Assembly (NCBI GenBank): GCA_963580455.1
Contig: OY756967.1
Coordinates: 8,454,501-8,518,500 of the forward strand
Direction of reading: 5' to 3'
From: Euonymus europaeus
Lineage: Eukaryota > Streptophyta > Magnoliopsida > Celastrales > Celastraceae
DNA length: 64,000 nucleotides
The translations under genes and the position numbers were made by a program. Below are positions 1 to 10,600 of the stretch, piece by piece; positions within the stretch are counted from its first letter, which is position 1, and each line of letters starts with the position of its first letter. The notes under the pieces were generated by a model. It was not told the origin of the DNA and ran no database searches. It was given only the letters and a program-made list of their open reading frames with translations.

Positions 1-463
1 TTGCTGGAGCCTTTTGAAAAACACGGGTAGCGCCTAGGCGCCCTGACCTATTGAAATTTCTCCCTGGCGCGCTGCTCTGGGCTGAAATCCTGGGCGTGCG
101 CGATTTTCACGCCCAGGCGGGGTGCGCCTAGGCGCCCCTACGCCTATTCCACAATTGCCCGCCCACTAGACTGGGCGCTGTGCCTAGGCGCCCTGGGCTG
201 CGCCCAATCCAGTGCCTCCTCTTTTGGACTTCAACATCGTCCCTGCATCTGCTGGATTAGGCGCCTCTGGGCGCACCTCAGCACACGCCTGGGCGCACAC
301 CTCCTAGGCGTGCTGCTCGGGCGCCTAGGCGCCCCAACTTCTTCTTGTGCTCTTCATTTCCAGCCTCCCACTGGACTAGGCGCCCCCTGGTGCGCCTAGT
401 CCAGTTTTTTCCCTTTGTGAAAAACTCAAAAATCCCAAAAAAAATTTGGGTCGGGGTTTCACA
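1..463 (-). repeat. Tekay-type Gypsy LTR, 5' end fragment
   Basis: Read on the minus strand, this piece starts TGTGAAACCCCGACCCAAAT at 463. That is nearly the same start as the LTRs of the complete chromovirus at 15587-25013 (TGTGAAACCCCAACCCAAAT). The remaining LTR lies outside the window, so neither its other end nor a target duplication can be checked. The first 430 bases are unusually GC-rich for this window and are built from variants of GGCGCCTAGGCGCC, including a perfect 16 bp palindrome at 319-334. The gag-like reading frame downstream resumes directly at 464, so this LTR appears to interrupt it. The lineage is inferred from the LTR terminus only. Confidence 0.6.
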
Positions 464-2145
464 CCTTTAGTTATAGGAGTCACTGAGGAGCATCTTAGAA
501 TGAAGATCTTTCCTTATACTATGAAAGATGAGGCCGAGATGTGGCTCAACAATCTGAAACCGGGATCACTCAATAGTTGGACTGAGGTACAAAATAAATT
601 TTTGGAGAAATTTTTCTCAACTAAGAAAACGGATGCACTTAAAGATAAAATTATGCAATTTGAGCAACAATTTGATGAGTCTTTTTCTGAGGCTTGGGAG
701 AGGTTCAACAACCTATTAAGTCAATGTCCCCACCATGCTTTGCCTAATGTAGTGTTGATGCGGATTTTCTATAGGGCACTAACTATTTCTTGTAAAGCTT
801 CAATTAACAATTATGCAAGAGGATCCATCCGGAACATGACGCGGACTGAGTGCCAAACATTATTTGACACCTTTGCAATTGAAACACAGCACTGAGACAT
901 TAGAGGTAAGAAAGTTAATGTTAGTGAGATCACTTCTCCTAATTCATTTATGTCTAAATCGCAGGTCGATTCAATTTCCGGCAAGTTAGATGCACTCCTT
1001 GCAATGCATAGGAGAGCACCATCTCAAGAAGTATGTGCTATATGTGAAGTTTCAGGCCATGCAACCATTGTGTGTCCCCAAGGAGTGGATTTTCCTGAGT
1101 TTGTGCAAGAATAGGCAAACATGATGAATACTTATAACCAGAATCCTTGGTTTGATCCTCACTCAAACTATTACAACCCAGGATCCAGGACGCAGCCAAA
1201 CTTTAGCTGGAAAAATCCACAGAATGTACAGAATCCACAGGCTCTTGTACCTCCTACCCAAGCATCTTCTACAACTTCATTAGAGGATTTAGTGAGACAA
1301 CTTGCTATTGGACATCAAAAACTTGAAGCTCAAGTGGGACAGATTGTTGAAGCTCTTAGTCAAAGGGAAGCTGGAAAATTCTAAGTCAAGCTGTCATCGT
1401 CCCAAAGAACAATGAACAAGCAAATGCTGTCTACCTTGGTGTAGGTAAGGTAATAAATAATATTGATGATTGTATTGATATCTTAGATGTAGGTTCAGTT
1501 GAGAAATTTGATGACAAGCAAAAAGAGAAGGAGTCATTTTCACAAACAACTCAATCCAAGGATGAACCAATGCTCAAACCATACATCCCACCCATTCCAT
1601 TTCCGAGTCATCTAAAGCTAAACAAACAAGTTGATGCAGTCGAGCTTAACAAGAATGTGAGTGCAGTTTTGTTGGAAAAACTTCCACCAAAACTAACCGA
1701 TTCGAGAAGTTTCGACACTCCCATTACTATTGGGAGCAAGAGGTTTGGATGTGCCATGTTAGACTTTGGAGCACGCATCAATTTCATGCCATTTTCAGTT
1801 TACAATAAGCTTGGGATAAAAGGGATGAAGATGACTACAATATTCCTTGAGTTTATTGATTGTTCAAAATGATATCCATAAGGTATTGTAGAAGATATTC
1901 TAGTTCAAGTGGGTACATTAATTTTTCCTGCAGATTTTTTGATTTTGGATATGGAGAAATGCACATATTCTCCAATTATTTTGAGTCAACCTTTTCTGAG
2001 AACTGGGTGAGCATTGATTGATGTAGAGGAAGGGAGACTTACTTTGAGAGAAGCGGACAAAGAGATAACATTGAAGCTCTTTCAAACACCACAATTTGGA
2101 GTGAAATCTCAATCATGCTTCCAAGTGGATGCAATAGACATCGTC
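464..2145 (+). pseudogene. Athila-type Gypsy gag-protease remnant
   Basis: This is the capsid, nucleocapsid and aspartic protease region of an Athila-like polyprotein. The gag core covers 464-895, with the family features MKIFPYTMKDEAEMWL, a SWTEVQNKFLEKFF segment and a CPHHALP motif. A CCHC knuckle (C-x2-C-x4-H-x4-C) lies at 1034-1075, and a Gln/Asn/Pro-rich segment ends near 1384. The protease is near 1740-2145, with the active site reading DFGA where the clade usually has DLGA. The frame is broken by TGA at 893, TAG near 1114, an apparent one-base loss near 1380 and a TGA near 2008. The 5' end of gag is cut by the LTR ending at 463, and nothing of RT or integrase follows, so it is a truncated relic. 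Confidence 0.75.
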
Positions 2146-2547
2146 ATTTCAATTTATAGTTCTTGTATTTAATCTTTATGCTTATGAGTTTGTAGTGTAT
2201 TTAGATGTTCGATCACCATTTGAGTATGCTTATAAACTAACCTAGCTAAGACTAAGAAACGATCCGAATTCACATGTCTTAGTGGAATTGAGATTGAGGA
2301 AATTAATTGTCGAATATTAGATCACAGATTAGATGATTAATTGGTTGTTATAGTTCTTTAGAACTTAATGGCTCATTAGTCTTGTGTTAACAACTGCGAT
2401 CGAACAGGATTAACATTTGTTAGTGATATGTGTTGGCACCGCGACTGAACAAACCAACATATTTAAGAAAAGAATCAACCTTTGAACTGGAATTGAATCT
2501 GTATATTTGATAATAGTTACTCATAGTCTGATTGTGTGGTGAAATCA
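2146..2547. other. Unassigned AT-rich spacer
   Basis: About 400 bp between the Athila protease remnant and the truncated Copia element. It has no long reading frame and no recognisable LTR terminus. It may be non-coding DNA of another retroelement. The junction with the Copia element, near 2548-2575, is where Copia homology stops. Confidence 0.4.
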
Positions 2548-3123
2548 TTATTCCAATATTTCCTCTCCATTAGTTGAAATGACATTTTTAGATTTAAAAG
2601 ACTCATTGGTTTGCTTACCCCTAATACAATGTTCACATACAATTGAATCACCAAACTTCAACTTAGGTAAGCCTCTAACCAATTCCTTTGAACTAAGCTT
2701 TCTCAAAGTAGAAACACCTACATGCCCTAATCTCCTATGCCAATGCATCACACTATCATTAGAAGCAATCAAACATGTCACATTATCATTCATCATATTC
2801 AAATCAAGTGCATACATATGACCTACTCTAATACCGGATGTAATGATATTATCATGCCCATCTACAATGCAACATCTACCTTTCTTAAAATGAGAATCAA
2901 ATCCTTTATCCGCTAAGTGACTAATACTAAGCAAGTTAAATTCCAACCTTTCAACCAATAGACAATCATTTATAGTAAAGGAACCCTTACCAACCGATCC
3001 TATGCCTAGGATCTTTCCTTTAGAGTTGTCTCCAAAAGTGACATATCCACCATTCTTCTTCTCATTAAAGGAAGTAAATAAAGATTGATCTCCACTCATG
3101 TGCCTTGAGCACCCACTATCCAA
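2548..3123 (-). pseudogene. Copia protease and GAG-pre-integrase remnant
   Basis: The 191-residue frame starts at the protease active site (MDSGCSRHMSGD, with Asp-Ser-Gly) and ends in the integrase N-terminal zinc finger (HWHRRLGH near residues 127-134 and CEHCIRGKQ near 163-171). It is in the same reading frame as the gag ORF to its right but is separated from it by stops at 3124-3177, one of them directly before the protease motif. Homology ends at about 2575, just before the integrase catalytic core. No active enzyme can come from this piece. Confidence 0.75.
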
Positions 3124-3177
3124 TTACCATTGACATGGATTGGATGAAGACTTGAAGCACACCTATCCAAAATAAGA

Positions 3178-5181
3178 TCAAGACAATTTAGGTATCCAAA
3201 CTTTGGATCCTTGAGGGTTAGCCACAATTGTATAAGCATTCACATTAAGCACACATCTTGCATAATCAAGCTTATCAACATATTTCAAGCACTTTGGCAC
3301 CCAACACTTCTTCAACCTCACTTCTCTCACTCTAGGGAATGTCGCCCTAAATGAAGATGCACCACCCAAGGGGTGAACACCTTTGGCCTTGGCTTTTGAA
3401 GCCTTGGCCGAACCTAGCATGATTCTTGGAGCTTTAGTCAAGACTCCAATAGGTCTTACAAGCTTAACCGATTCTTCATTTTCACATTTAGAACCATCAA
3501 GAGTCATAGCATCATAACCAAGTCCACTCCTATCAAGATAATGCCTTTGAGAGACCAACATTTCATCCAATTTCAAAGAACTCATGGCAAATTTAGATAA
3601 TTGAGTCTCTAAAAATTTATTCTTTTCTTTCATCATATCAAGCTCATGTTGCAAGGAAGTAGTATTATAAATCATTATGCATTCATGTTCATTCCATGAA
3701 ACCAATTCTTCTTCTAACTCAAGCACTCTAGCTTTAAGATTATCATAATCATACGTATTCCAATTAGAGCTTTCAACCATACAAGCATTCTCATCAAGCA
3801 TAGGTGATTTTCCTTTCAAGCACTTATTCTCATCAATCAAGGCATCATACTCAAGTATCATATCATCATTTTTAGCACATATAGCAACATACTTGGCATT
3901 CAACTCCTCAAGTTCACTAACATGCATTTCATCAATTTTCATAAGTCTAGCATTTTCTTTCTTAAGAAGTTTGCACTTTCTAAGCAACATACCATGAGAA
4001 TCACATAAATCATCATAGTTGGCATACAATTCATCATAGGTTAAGGGAGTAGAGTCTTTTACCATCTCATCTTGAGAAGATGAGTCAATTTTCTCCCCTT
4101 TTGCCATAAGGCAAAAGTGTGCCTTATGCTCCACTTCATCCTCACTTGATGAGCTTGATGAGGAATCATCCCATGTTGCTTTCAATGCCTTCTTCTTCTC
4201 TTTGCCTTTCCCCTTGTCATATTTCTTGGATGCTTTGGGGCACTCGGCAATAAAGTGACCAACCTTGCCACAATTGAAACAAGTTGGTTTCTCTCTTTCC
4301 TTCTCCTTCTCCTTGTCTTTGAACTTTCGATTCTTGAATCCACCTCTATTGTTCCTCACAAATTTCTTGAAATTCTTCACCATCATAGCCATCTCATCAT
4401 CACTATCTTCACTCTCACTACTTGAAGACACTTCCCTTTCACCATGACTCATGGCCTCCCTTGGCTTAGAGGTCACGGCTAGGGCAATGCCCTTATTCCT
4501 TTGAGGCTCCTCATCCACTCTATTTAACACTTTCATCTCATGAGTCATCAAGCTCCCAATGAGCTCATCCAACTTCAAAGTCCTCACGTCTTTGGCCTCT
4601 TCAATGGCGGTCACCTTCTCACTCCAATTTCTAGGTAAGCTCCTTAGAACTTTTTGTACCTTGTCATGCATAGGGTAAGGTTTGCCAAGAGCATTCAAAT
4701 CATTGCATATGCATGTCAACCTATTAAACATGTCACTAATGCATTCACCTTCAAGCATTTTGAACAATTCATATTTTTGCACTAACATGTTAATTTTGCA
4801 ATCTTTAACTTGACTAGTTCCTTCATGCTTTAATTCTAACATTTTCCAAATCTCTTGAGCACTAGTGCATGCAGTAATATGATCATACTCACCCCTAGCT
4901 AATGCAATATGTAACAAGTTAATTGCTTTTTCATTTAAGCTCACCTTCTTGTCATCACTCTCACTATACTCACTCTCATCCTTAGGAACTACCTTATCTC
5001 CCTCTTTCTTAGTAGGAATGAATGGTCCATTCTCTATAACTCTCCATAAGGCCATATCCATACTCCTAAGGAAAATCCTCATCCTATTCTTCCAAAAACC
5101 ATAATCCTTCCCATCAAAGAAAGGTGGCCTATTTGATGACAAGCCCTCACCATCATGTGGTCTAGTACTAGTGTAAGCCAT
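3178..5181 (-). CDS. gag: Copia gag (capsid-nucleocapsid), Sirevirus-like
   Basis: An intact 667-residue gag. Residues 20-220 form the Copia gag core (FFDGKDYGFWKNRMRIFL at the start, then EIWKMLELKHEG and SLPRNWSEKVTAIEEAKD). A Ser/Asp/Glu-rich linker covers about 250-265, a Lys-rich stretch about 280-298, and a CCHC knuckle CFNCGKVGHFIAEC residues 301-314. Residues 375-570 are rich in heptad-like Leu/Glu/Lys patterns and are probably coiled coil, as in Sirevirus gag. The start codon at 5181 lies 42 bases beyond the PBS, as expected. Gag packages element RNA in cytoplasmic particles. The ORF itself is open, but the element around it lacks its polymerase, so any activity would depend on other copies. 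Confidence 0.85.
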   Translation of the reverse strand: MAYTSTRPHDGEGLSSNRPPFFDGKDYGFWKNRMRIFLRSMDMALWRVIENGPFIPTKKEGDKVVPKDESEYSESDDKKVSLNEKAINLLHIALARGEYDHITACTSAQEIWKMLELKHEGTSQVKDCKINMLVQKYELFKMLEGECISDMFNRLTCICNDLNALGKPYPMHDKVQKVLRSLPRNWSEKVTAIEEAKDVRTLKLDELIGSLMTHEMKVLNRVDEEPQRNKGIALAVTSKPREAMSHGEREVSSSSESEDSDDEMAMMVKNFKKFVRNNRGGFKNRKFKDKEKEKEREKPTCFNCGKVGHFIAECPKASKKYDKGKGKEKKKALKATWDDSSSSSSSEDEVEHKAHFCLMAKGEKIDSSSQDEMVKDSTPLTYDELYANYDDLCDSHGMLLRKCKLLKKENARLMKIDEMHVSELEELNAKYVAICAKNDDMILEYDALIDENKCLKGKSPMLDENACMVESSNWNTYDYDNLKARVLELEEELVSWNEHECIMIYNTTSLQHELDMMKEKNKFLETQLSKFAMSSLKLDEMLVSQRHYLDRSGLGYDAMTLDGSKCENEESVKLVRPIGVLTKAPRIMLGSAKASKAKAKGVHPLGGASSFRATFPRVREVRLKKCWVPKCLKYVDKLDYARCVLNVNAYTIVANPQGSKVWIPKLS

Positions 5182-5223
5182 TTGATCTGAGCTAGAATGT
5201 TAATTCTATTACTTTGCTAACCT

Positions 5224-5235
5224 CCTCTGATACCA
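5224..5235 (-). other. Primer binding site (tRNA-iMet type)
   Basis: On the minus strand TGGTATCAGAGG lies two bases after the LTR end. It matches the first 11 bases of the usual plant initiator-Met PBS (TGGTATCAGAGC), with one difference at the last base. Confidence 0.75.
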
Positions 5236-5237
5236 AT

Positions 5238-7594
5238 TGAAATCACTAGGCTAACACAAGAGGGGGGTGAATTGTGCTTTAACAAATTAAGTATAACCCC
5301 CAAGTACAAAACCACAACCTAAAAACTCACAAATGATTAAGGCAATGTCAAGAATGCAAATCTGCGCACTAATCGTATAAATGCAATTTGACCTAGCAAT
5401 TCAACTCGGAATGTAACGAAATTTGATATGCAATATTAAAACACCTCAATAAACACTATATCAAAAATTCAACTCAAAATTCGAAGTCTAGATATATGAA
5501 CAATTCACGGACAAATTGGTATTCTTGAAAGTTAACAATCAAAAGTATACCTAGAATTCAATAATCACAAGTTGTTCAACCACAAGCAATATCCCAACAA
5601 GCAATGGCAGCAAGCAACACCCTAATATCAACTTCTAAGGCACACAAATCACCAATAACACCAATAGAATGATAATCAAAAACAAGTCACTACAAGGCAG
5701 CAAGTTTAACACACAAACAAGCAAGGAAATCAAAATAGTTTGCACAAGGATATATAGTGGTTCGGTGCTCACACCTACATCCACTACCTAAGCCCTCAAG
5801 CTTAGGATTTTCCAATCCACTAAAGGATATATGTGGTTTTGCAAGTTCACCACAAACTTAGGGTTTCCAAGAACACCCCAAACTTGTACACCAACAAGGT
5901 TTGAAGCTAACCTTAAACTTTCATACACCTCTCAAAGGTAATGCCCTCAAAAGGGACTTTTACAAGTATTTGGATTTTGGTTCTCTCAATATTAGCTCTA
6001 GGCTATATATGATTGGAGAACACTCAAATTCACAAGATGTTGCTCAAATGGGTTTGGATTCAAATGTGTAGCAAACACTCTTGTAATCTCACACAAAGCT
6101 CACACTAGATCAAGAATAGGTTTAGGTGAAGCTTTGTTGAAGAACTCTCAAGAACACACCAAGAGTACCCACGGGTAGAAAGATTTTGGGGTGGTTCAAG
6201 GAGTTTTTGGATCTCTCTTTCAAATAGGAAGATGATGGCTTGAATGTAATCAAAGTGGTAGCAAGAGATCGCAAGGAAGAAGCTTGAATCAAGAAGATGA
6301 AGTTGAGAGCAAGTAAGCTTGAACCCTTAGTAAAAATTTGCAAAATGCTTCTTGCTCAACCTAGACGTTGCTGCCCCCTTTTGTTCATTCCAAACAAAAC
6401 ACAAACTTAGCCATTGGATCAACACCTCTTCAAATCTTGGCCTTTCATTTTCTGTAAAATCTGGACCCTTCTTTAATTCAACCACTCTAATCCCATCCTT
6501 CAAAAATAGTGCCGTTGGCATCATTTTGTCAAGAGTTGTCATTTTGAGTTGCACCTTGTTTGCATCAATCAAATGAGTCTTCTTCATGAAGCAACTCTCT
6601 CTCAAGGAATGCCAAACAAGTCCATCTTAAATTCTGGAAAATATTATAACTTTATGTCATCATGTCTCTCCCTTGTCTCTTCCTTGTCTCCATAGTGCAA
6701 GTGTTAGGCACACTACCAACCAAATATTTCAAACTTGTATTCCCTCTACTTTGTTGACTCCAAAACAAATAATAAAGCTTCTAGAAGTTCTTGAGTTAAT
6801 TCTCCAGCAATAATAACACAAGGCACACGGCTGGAACCATTTCTTGCACACAAAGTGTCAAACTTGAACCAAATAGGGTTGACCATGTCCAAACTTATCT
6901 AAATGAGCTTCAAATCATGATGCACAAATTTTCTCAATAGAATAAGCTTCATGATACTTCAAATAGGCTCATGATGATCAGTTGATTAAGCCTACAAAAA
7001 TAATAGATGACAAAACATCCCATTTTTGCTTGTAAGCTCAAAGAGCTTCAATGCTAGCACTTAGGTTAATCAAAATGTTATAAGCTTAATAAAATTCAAG
7101 TAAGCACATGATAAATCATTTTATATATAAATGAATGTGCATAGAAAATTTCACTTATAACTGAGGTCATTTGGTCATTCAATTTGATCATGCAAATCTC
7201 AACTAGCCCAGTTTAATGACTTCACAGGTGAATTTATTTCAACAGATAAATTGAACCTGATAAACTTAAAATTGACCTGATACTATTTGACAGTGAAAAA
7301 TTCCAGACTGTCTTAAATAATTTTCAGAACAAAAATCAAGTCAATCAGAGCTCATATGAATAAGTTATGACTGTTCAACCAACGTGTGCGCAGTGTGATG
7401 TTGTGACAGATTTTAGCATCGAAAAATAAGTCAGTCCAGATTCATCCAATTTATATCATACATGATCAAACATGATTCCAAAGATATATAATTCATTTCA
7501 TGATTTATCCAAATTCATCCAAAGTTAAGCACAATCAAATAGTCCAATATGTATTTTTGCATCAAAACACAAATGTAGGACCTATGGTCCAACA
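5238..7594 (-). repeat. 5' LTR of the truncated Copia element
   Basis: On the minus strand the LTR starts TGTTGGACCATAGGTCC at 7594 and ends in ...GATTTCA at 5238, giving TG...CA ends and 2,357 bp. The start contains the short palindrome GGACCATAGGTCC. A G-rich run (on the plus strand GAGGGGGGTGAATTG) lies about 25 bp inside the 3' end. There is no second copy in the window, so the ends rest on the PBS position and the TG/CA rule. The short reading frames inside it are not genes. Confidence 0.65.
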
Positions 7595-7689
7595 GTTTAG
7601 TCCTATGTTTGAGCAACATGAAACTTTGTCGAGATTCTGCTCCAAAAACTTTTCGTCTCTGGCCCATTCTTAGCCTTTATTTGATATAC

Positions 7690-10600
7690 TATGGGCCCAA
7701 AACAAGACATAAAGTAATAAAAATTTGTGCACTAATATACTTTGATGTTTTAGAATTGCACAACTTTCCTTGTGGACAAACTTTTACTTTCCTTGGTTCA
7801 ATTTGGAACGAAAGATTTTCCTTTGTCATCACTTGGTTACAAACATTCTACGGAGCCTATAATAGTAAATTTAGACAAAAAATTACAATAAAATTATACA
7901 CCGATTCACTTTGATGGTTCAAAATCCGTTAACTCACTCCGTGGAAGAACTTTTACATTATTTTAATACATTTGGAACAAAAGATGTTTCTTTCGCATCA
8001 CTTGTTTACGAAACCCTTTGTGGAGTGTGTACTTGTAAAACCTCAAATATTAATAACTAGTCAAGTTTGACGGTTATGAATCTCTCAACTACATCCTTGG
8101 ATGAACTTTTAAAAGTTTTGACCAATTTGCAATGAAAGATGTTCATTTGGCATCACATGACTATGAAACAATTAACAGCGCCTACACTAGTAAATTTAGC
8201 CAAAAATAACAATAAAATGTGTGCACCGATCAACTTTGATGGTTCCAAATTGTTTAACTATCTCCTTGTACAAACATTCAAAGATTTTGTCCAATTCAGA
8301 ATAAAAGATTTTATTTTGCATCACTTGGTTACGAAACAATCTACGAAGCCTATACTAGTAAATCTAGAATTAAACTATCAACAAAAAATATACAGCAATC
8401 CACCTTGACAATTTGGAATTGCACATTTCTCTCCGTCAACAACCTTTTAAAGAATTTGTCAGATTTATAATGAAAGATATTCCTTTGGCATAACTTTGTT
8501 ATGAAACAATCTACAGCGACTACACATGTCAATTTAGATATAAGCTAACAATAAATAGTCAACTTGATTGTTCAGAATTGCCTAACACTGTCCATATAGT
8601 AACTTTCAAAGGCTTGGCCCATTTGGAATGAAATCTGTTAATTTCAATTATGTTGGCAACAAAATAATCTATGGAGCCTCTACTAGTAAATTTTGACATA
8701 AAATAACAATGAAAAGTATACACCAATAAACTTGAATAGTTTGAAATTGCTTGACAATCTCCATGGATAAACTTCAAAAGAATTTGTCCAATTTCATACG
8801 AAAGATGTTCCTTTTGCATCAATTGGCTATGAAACAATCTTCCAAGCATATATTGGTAAATTTAGAAGTAAAATAATAATAATAAAAAGTTTGCACCGAT
8901 TAACATTGATCGTTCGGAATCGCAAAACTCTCTCCATGGAAAAACATTTACTTTCTTTTGTCCAATATGGAGTGAAAAATATTCCTTTTTCTTCACTTGG
9001 TTACAAAACAATTTACGGAGCCTATACTTATAAATAAAGACATAAATAACAGTAAATAGTCAACTTTGATGGTTCGAATTGCTCGACTATCTCCAAGGAG
9101 AAACTATTAAAGGTTGTTTCCAGTTCATAATGAAAGCAGTTCATTTGGGCAAAAAACAATCAGCAGAGACTGTACTAGTAAATTTAGACATAAAATAACA
9201 ATAAAAAGTGTTCAACGATCAATTTTGTTTTGATTGTTCAAAATTGCTCAACTCTCTCAATGGATAAGATTTTAAAGGCTTTTCCCAATTTGGAATGAAA
9301 GATGTTCCTCTAGCATAGCTTGGTCACGAAATAGTCTATAGAGACTATACTTTTCAATTTAGACATAAAATAACAATAAATAGTTAACTTTGATTGTGCG
9401 ATATTGCGCAACTCTCTCCGTAGAGAAACTTTAAAAGTTTTTGTATAATTTGGAATGAAAGATGTTTCTTTGGCATCACAAGGCTACAAAACAATCTACG
9501 AACCCAATACTAGTAAATCTGAATTTAAAACATCAATAAAAAGTGTATACCGATTAATTTTGATGGTTCAAAATCGGTCAACTCTCTCAGTTGAGAATCT
9601 TTTAAAAGTTTTGCCTAATTTGGTACGAAAGATGTTAGTTTGGTATCAAGTGGAAACAAAACAATCTAGGGAACCCATGCTAGTAAATTTAGACATAAAA
9701 ATGTGTACACCGATAAACTTTGATAGTTCAAAATTGCTCAACTATCTCCACAGACGAACTTTAAGACTTTTGTCCAATTTGAAATGAAACATGTCTTTGG
9801 CATCACTTGGCTGCAAAATAATCTATGAAAATGCTACTGTTAAATCTAAACATAAAATAATAAAAAAAGTGTGCACTAATAAATTTTAACAGTTCGGAAT
9901 TGCACAACTTTCTTCATGGACAAACTTTTACTTTCTTTTCTTCAATTTGGAACAAAACATGTTACTTTTTCATCACTTGGTTACAAAACATTCTATGTAG
10001 CCTATACTTGTTAATTTAGACATAAAATAACAATAAATAGTCATGTTTGATGGTTCGAAATAGCTAAACTCTCTACATGGAAAAACCTTTTAAGGTTTTG
10101 TCCAATGTGAAACCAAAAATGTTCCTTTGGCATCACATGGTTACATAACAATCTACGAAACTTATACTAGTAAATTTAATGTAAAATAATAATAAAATTG
10201 TTCATTGATCCACTTTGATGGTTGAAAATTGCTCAACTCTCTCAATAGATGAACTTTCAATGATTTTGTCCAATTTTGAACAAAAAATATTTCTTTGGCA
10301 TCACTTGGCTACCAAATATTGAATCGATAGTATATTTAGACATAAAATAATAATAAAAAGTGTACACTGATCCACTTTGATGATTTGAAATTGCTCAACT
10401 CCTTACATAGTTGAAATCTTACTTTATTTTATTCAATTTGTAATGCAAGATCTTTCTTTGGCACCACATAGTTATGAAACTATATATGGATCCTATACAT
10501 GTAAATTTATAAATAGTAATAAATAAACTTTTTGCTTAGCTCTCTCCATAAATGAACTTTTGAAGGTTTTGTCCAATTTGGAATAAAAAATGTTTATTTG

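Larger units (their letters stand above)
2548..7594 (-). mobile_element. Truncated Sirevirus-like Copia retrotransposon
   Basis: On the minus strand the order is 5' LTR (7594-5238), PBS (5235-5224), gag (5181-3178), then protease and integrase zinc-finger region (3123-2548), where homology ends. The integrase core, RT, RNase H and 3' LTR are missing. The long gag with a coiled-coil region after the zinc knuckle, the long LTR and the initiator-Met-type PBS fit the Sirevirus lineage, which is inferred. The right LTR edge (7594) abuts the satellite region. No target duplication can be tested because the left end is lost. Confidence 0.75.

Noticed and set aside
2146..2547. Extension of the Athila element towards RT
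   Set aside because: No RT motif in any frame; the sequence changes character after about 2145.
7594..7600. Target duplication GTTTA for the truncated Copia element
   Set aside because: The other end of the element is missing, so a duplication cannot be shown.
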